DNA of 64,000 nt from an uncultured Sphingomonadaceae bacterium (GTDB lineage Bacteria > Pseudomonadota > Alphaproteobacteria > Sphingomonadales > Sphingomonadaceae): NCBI GenBank assembly GCA_937996655.1, contig CALKUK010000014.1, forward strand, positions 62,001 through 126,000. The letters are read 5' to 3'. Position 1 is the first letter of the stretch, and the number at the start of each line of letters is the position of its first letter. Below are positions 63,922-64,000 of the stretch, piece by piece. Under the pieces are notes generated by a model that saw only the letters and a program-made list of their open reading frames with translations, made no database searches and was not told the DNA's origin. A program made the position numbers and the translations under genes.

Positions 63922-64000
63922 CCTACGACGCCCTTCGGCAATTTGCAGACAGCTGGGGCCTCGTCCTCATGGCGGTATCGTTCCTGACCTTCATCGGCTG
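63918..64000 (+). CDS. ccoQ: cbb3 oxidase subunit CcoQ (3' end cut by window)
   Basis: 27 codons of a small protein: [20 protein letters not shown] followed by more hydrophobic residues, which matches the CcoQ N-terminus (one membrane helix). GTG start overlapping the ccoO stop (GTGA). CcoP would be expected next, beyond the window. Confidence 0.85.
   Translation, partial: MTYDALRQFADSWGLVLMAVSFLTFIG

Overview
The window is GC-rich, gene-dense chromosomal DNA from an alphaproteobacterium, most likely a sphingomonad (Sphingomonadales). The evidence is a PhoK-type alkaline phosphatase, a PEPxxWA-CTERM protein, a TorF-type porin, an alphaproteobacterial RNase E with an acidic insert, and the neighbourhoods dciA/mutY/dsbA/smc and amiC/PBP1A/prfB next to rne. 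I see no rRNA, tRNA, CRISPR, prophage or insertion sequence. Most genes are housekeeping and are tightly packed, often with ATGA-type start/stop overlaps.

Layout. 1-11 kb: the 3' part of a flagellar-type sigma-54 activator; then on the minus strand dciA, two DsbA-like thiol oxidoreductases, smc and an InhA/DJ-1 protein; mutY, a Tat-exported serine hydrolase and nudC run divergently. 10-17 kb: pheA, a membrane-anchored cytochrome c, a LOG-family protein, an extensin-like lipoprotein, an aldehyde dehydrogenase, an M20 peptidase and a PEP-CTERM protein. 17-26 kb: glnB-glnA behind a sigma-54 promoter match, map, an S9 peptidase, a fused pabB-pabC, an aspartate aminotransferase and a TorF porin. 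26-35 kb: a minus-strand run of thyA-folA-M19 dipeptidase, ribF, a degenerate GDPD-like protein, and ileS-lspA-DUF3035. 35-46 kb: a short JAMM protein, a lipoprotein methyltransferase, prfB, PBP1A, amiC, and divergently rne, an M48 protease with TPR-like tail, and a DsbA/ScsC-like protein. 46-60 kb: oligopeptidase B, a thioesterase, an Atm1-type ABC exporter, recQ, a DUF442 phosphatase, a small membrane protein, a sterol-desaturase-family protein, a GMC oxidoreductase, DsbD, PhoK and a beta-helix protein. 60.7-64 kb: an FNR-type oxygen regulator followed by ccoN-ccoO-ccoQ (cbb3 oxidase, cut by the window end), with a perfect FNR box in front of ccoN.

The least ordinary signal is a palindromic repeat family. 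One copy is intergenic (12045-12160). A second copy lies inside the ileS coding sequence (29594-29678) and is translated in frame as about 29 residues in the editing domain of isoleucyl-tRNA synthetase. One 25-bp arm is identical in both copies; the other arm differs at its core in a way that keeps the hairpin pairing. This resembles the protein-coding palindromic elements known from Rickettsia. Three other unrelated palindromic repeat types occur in intergenic regions (10174, 20609, 48668). Periplasmic thiol-redox genes (three DsbA-like proteins and a DsbD) and exported peptidases are also prominent.
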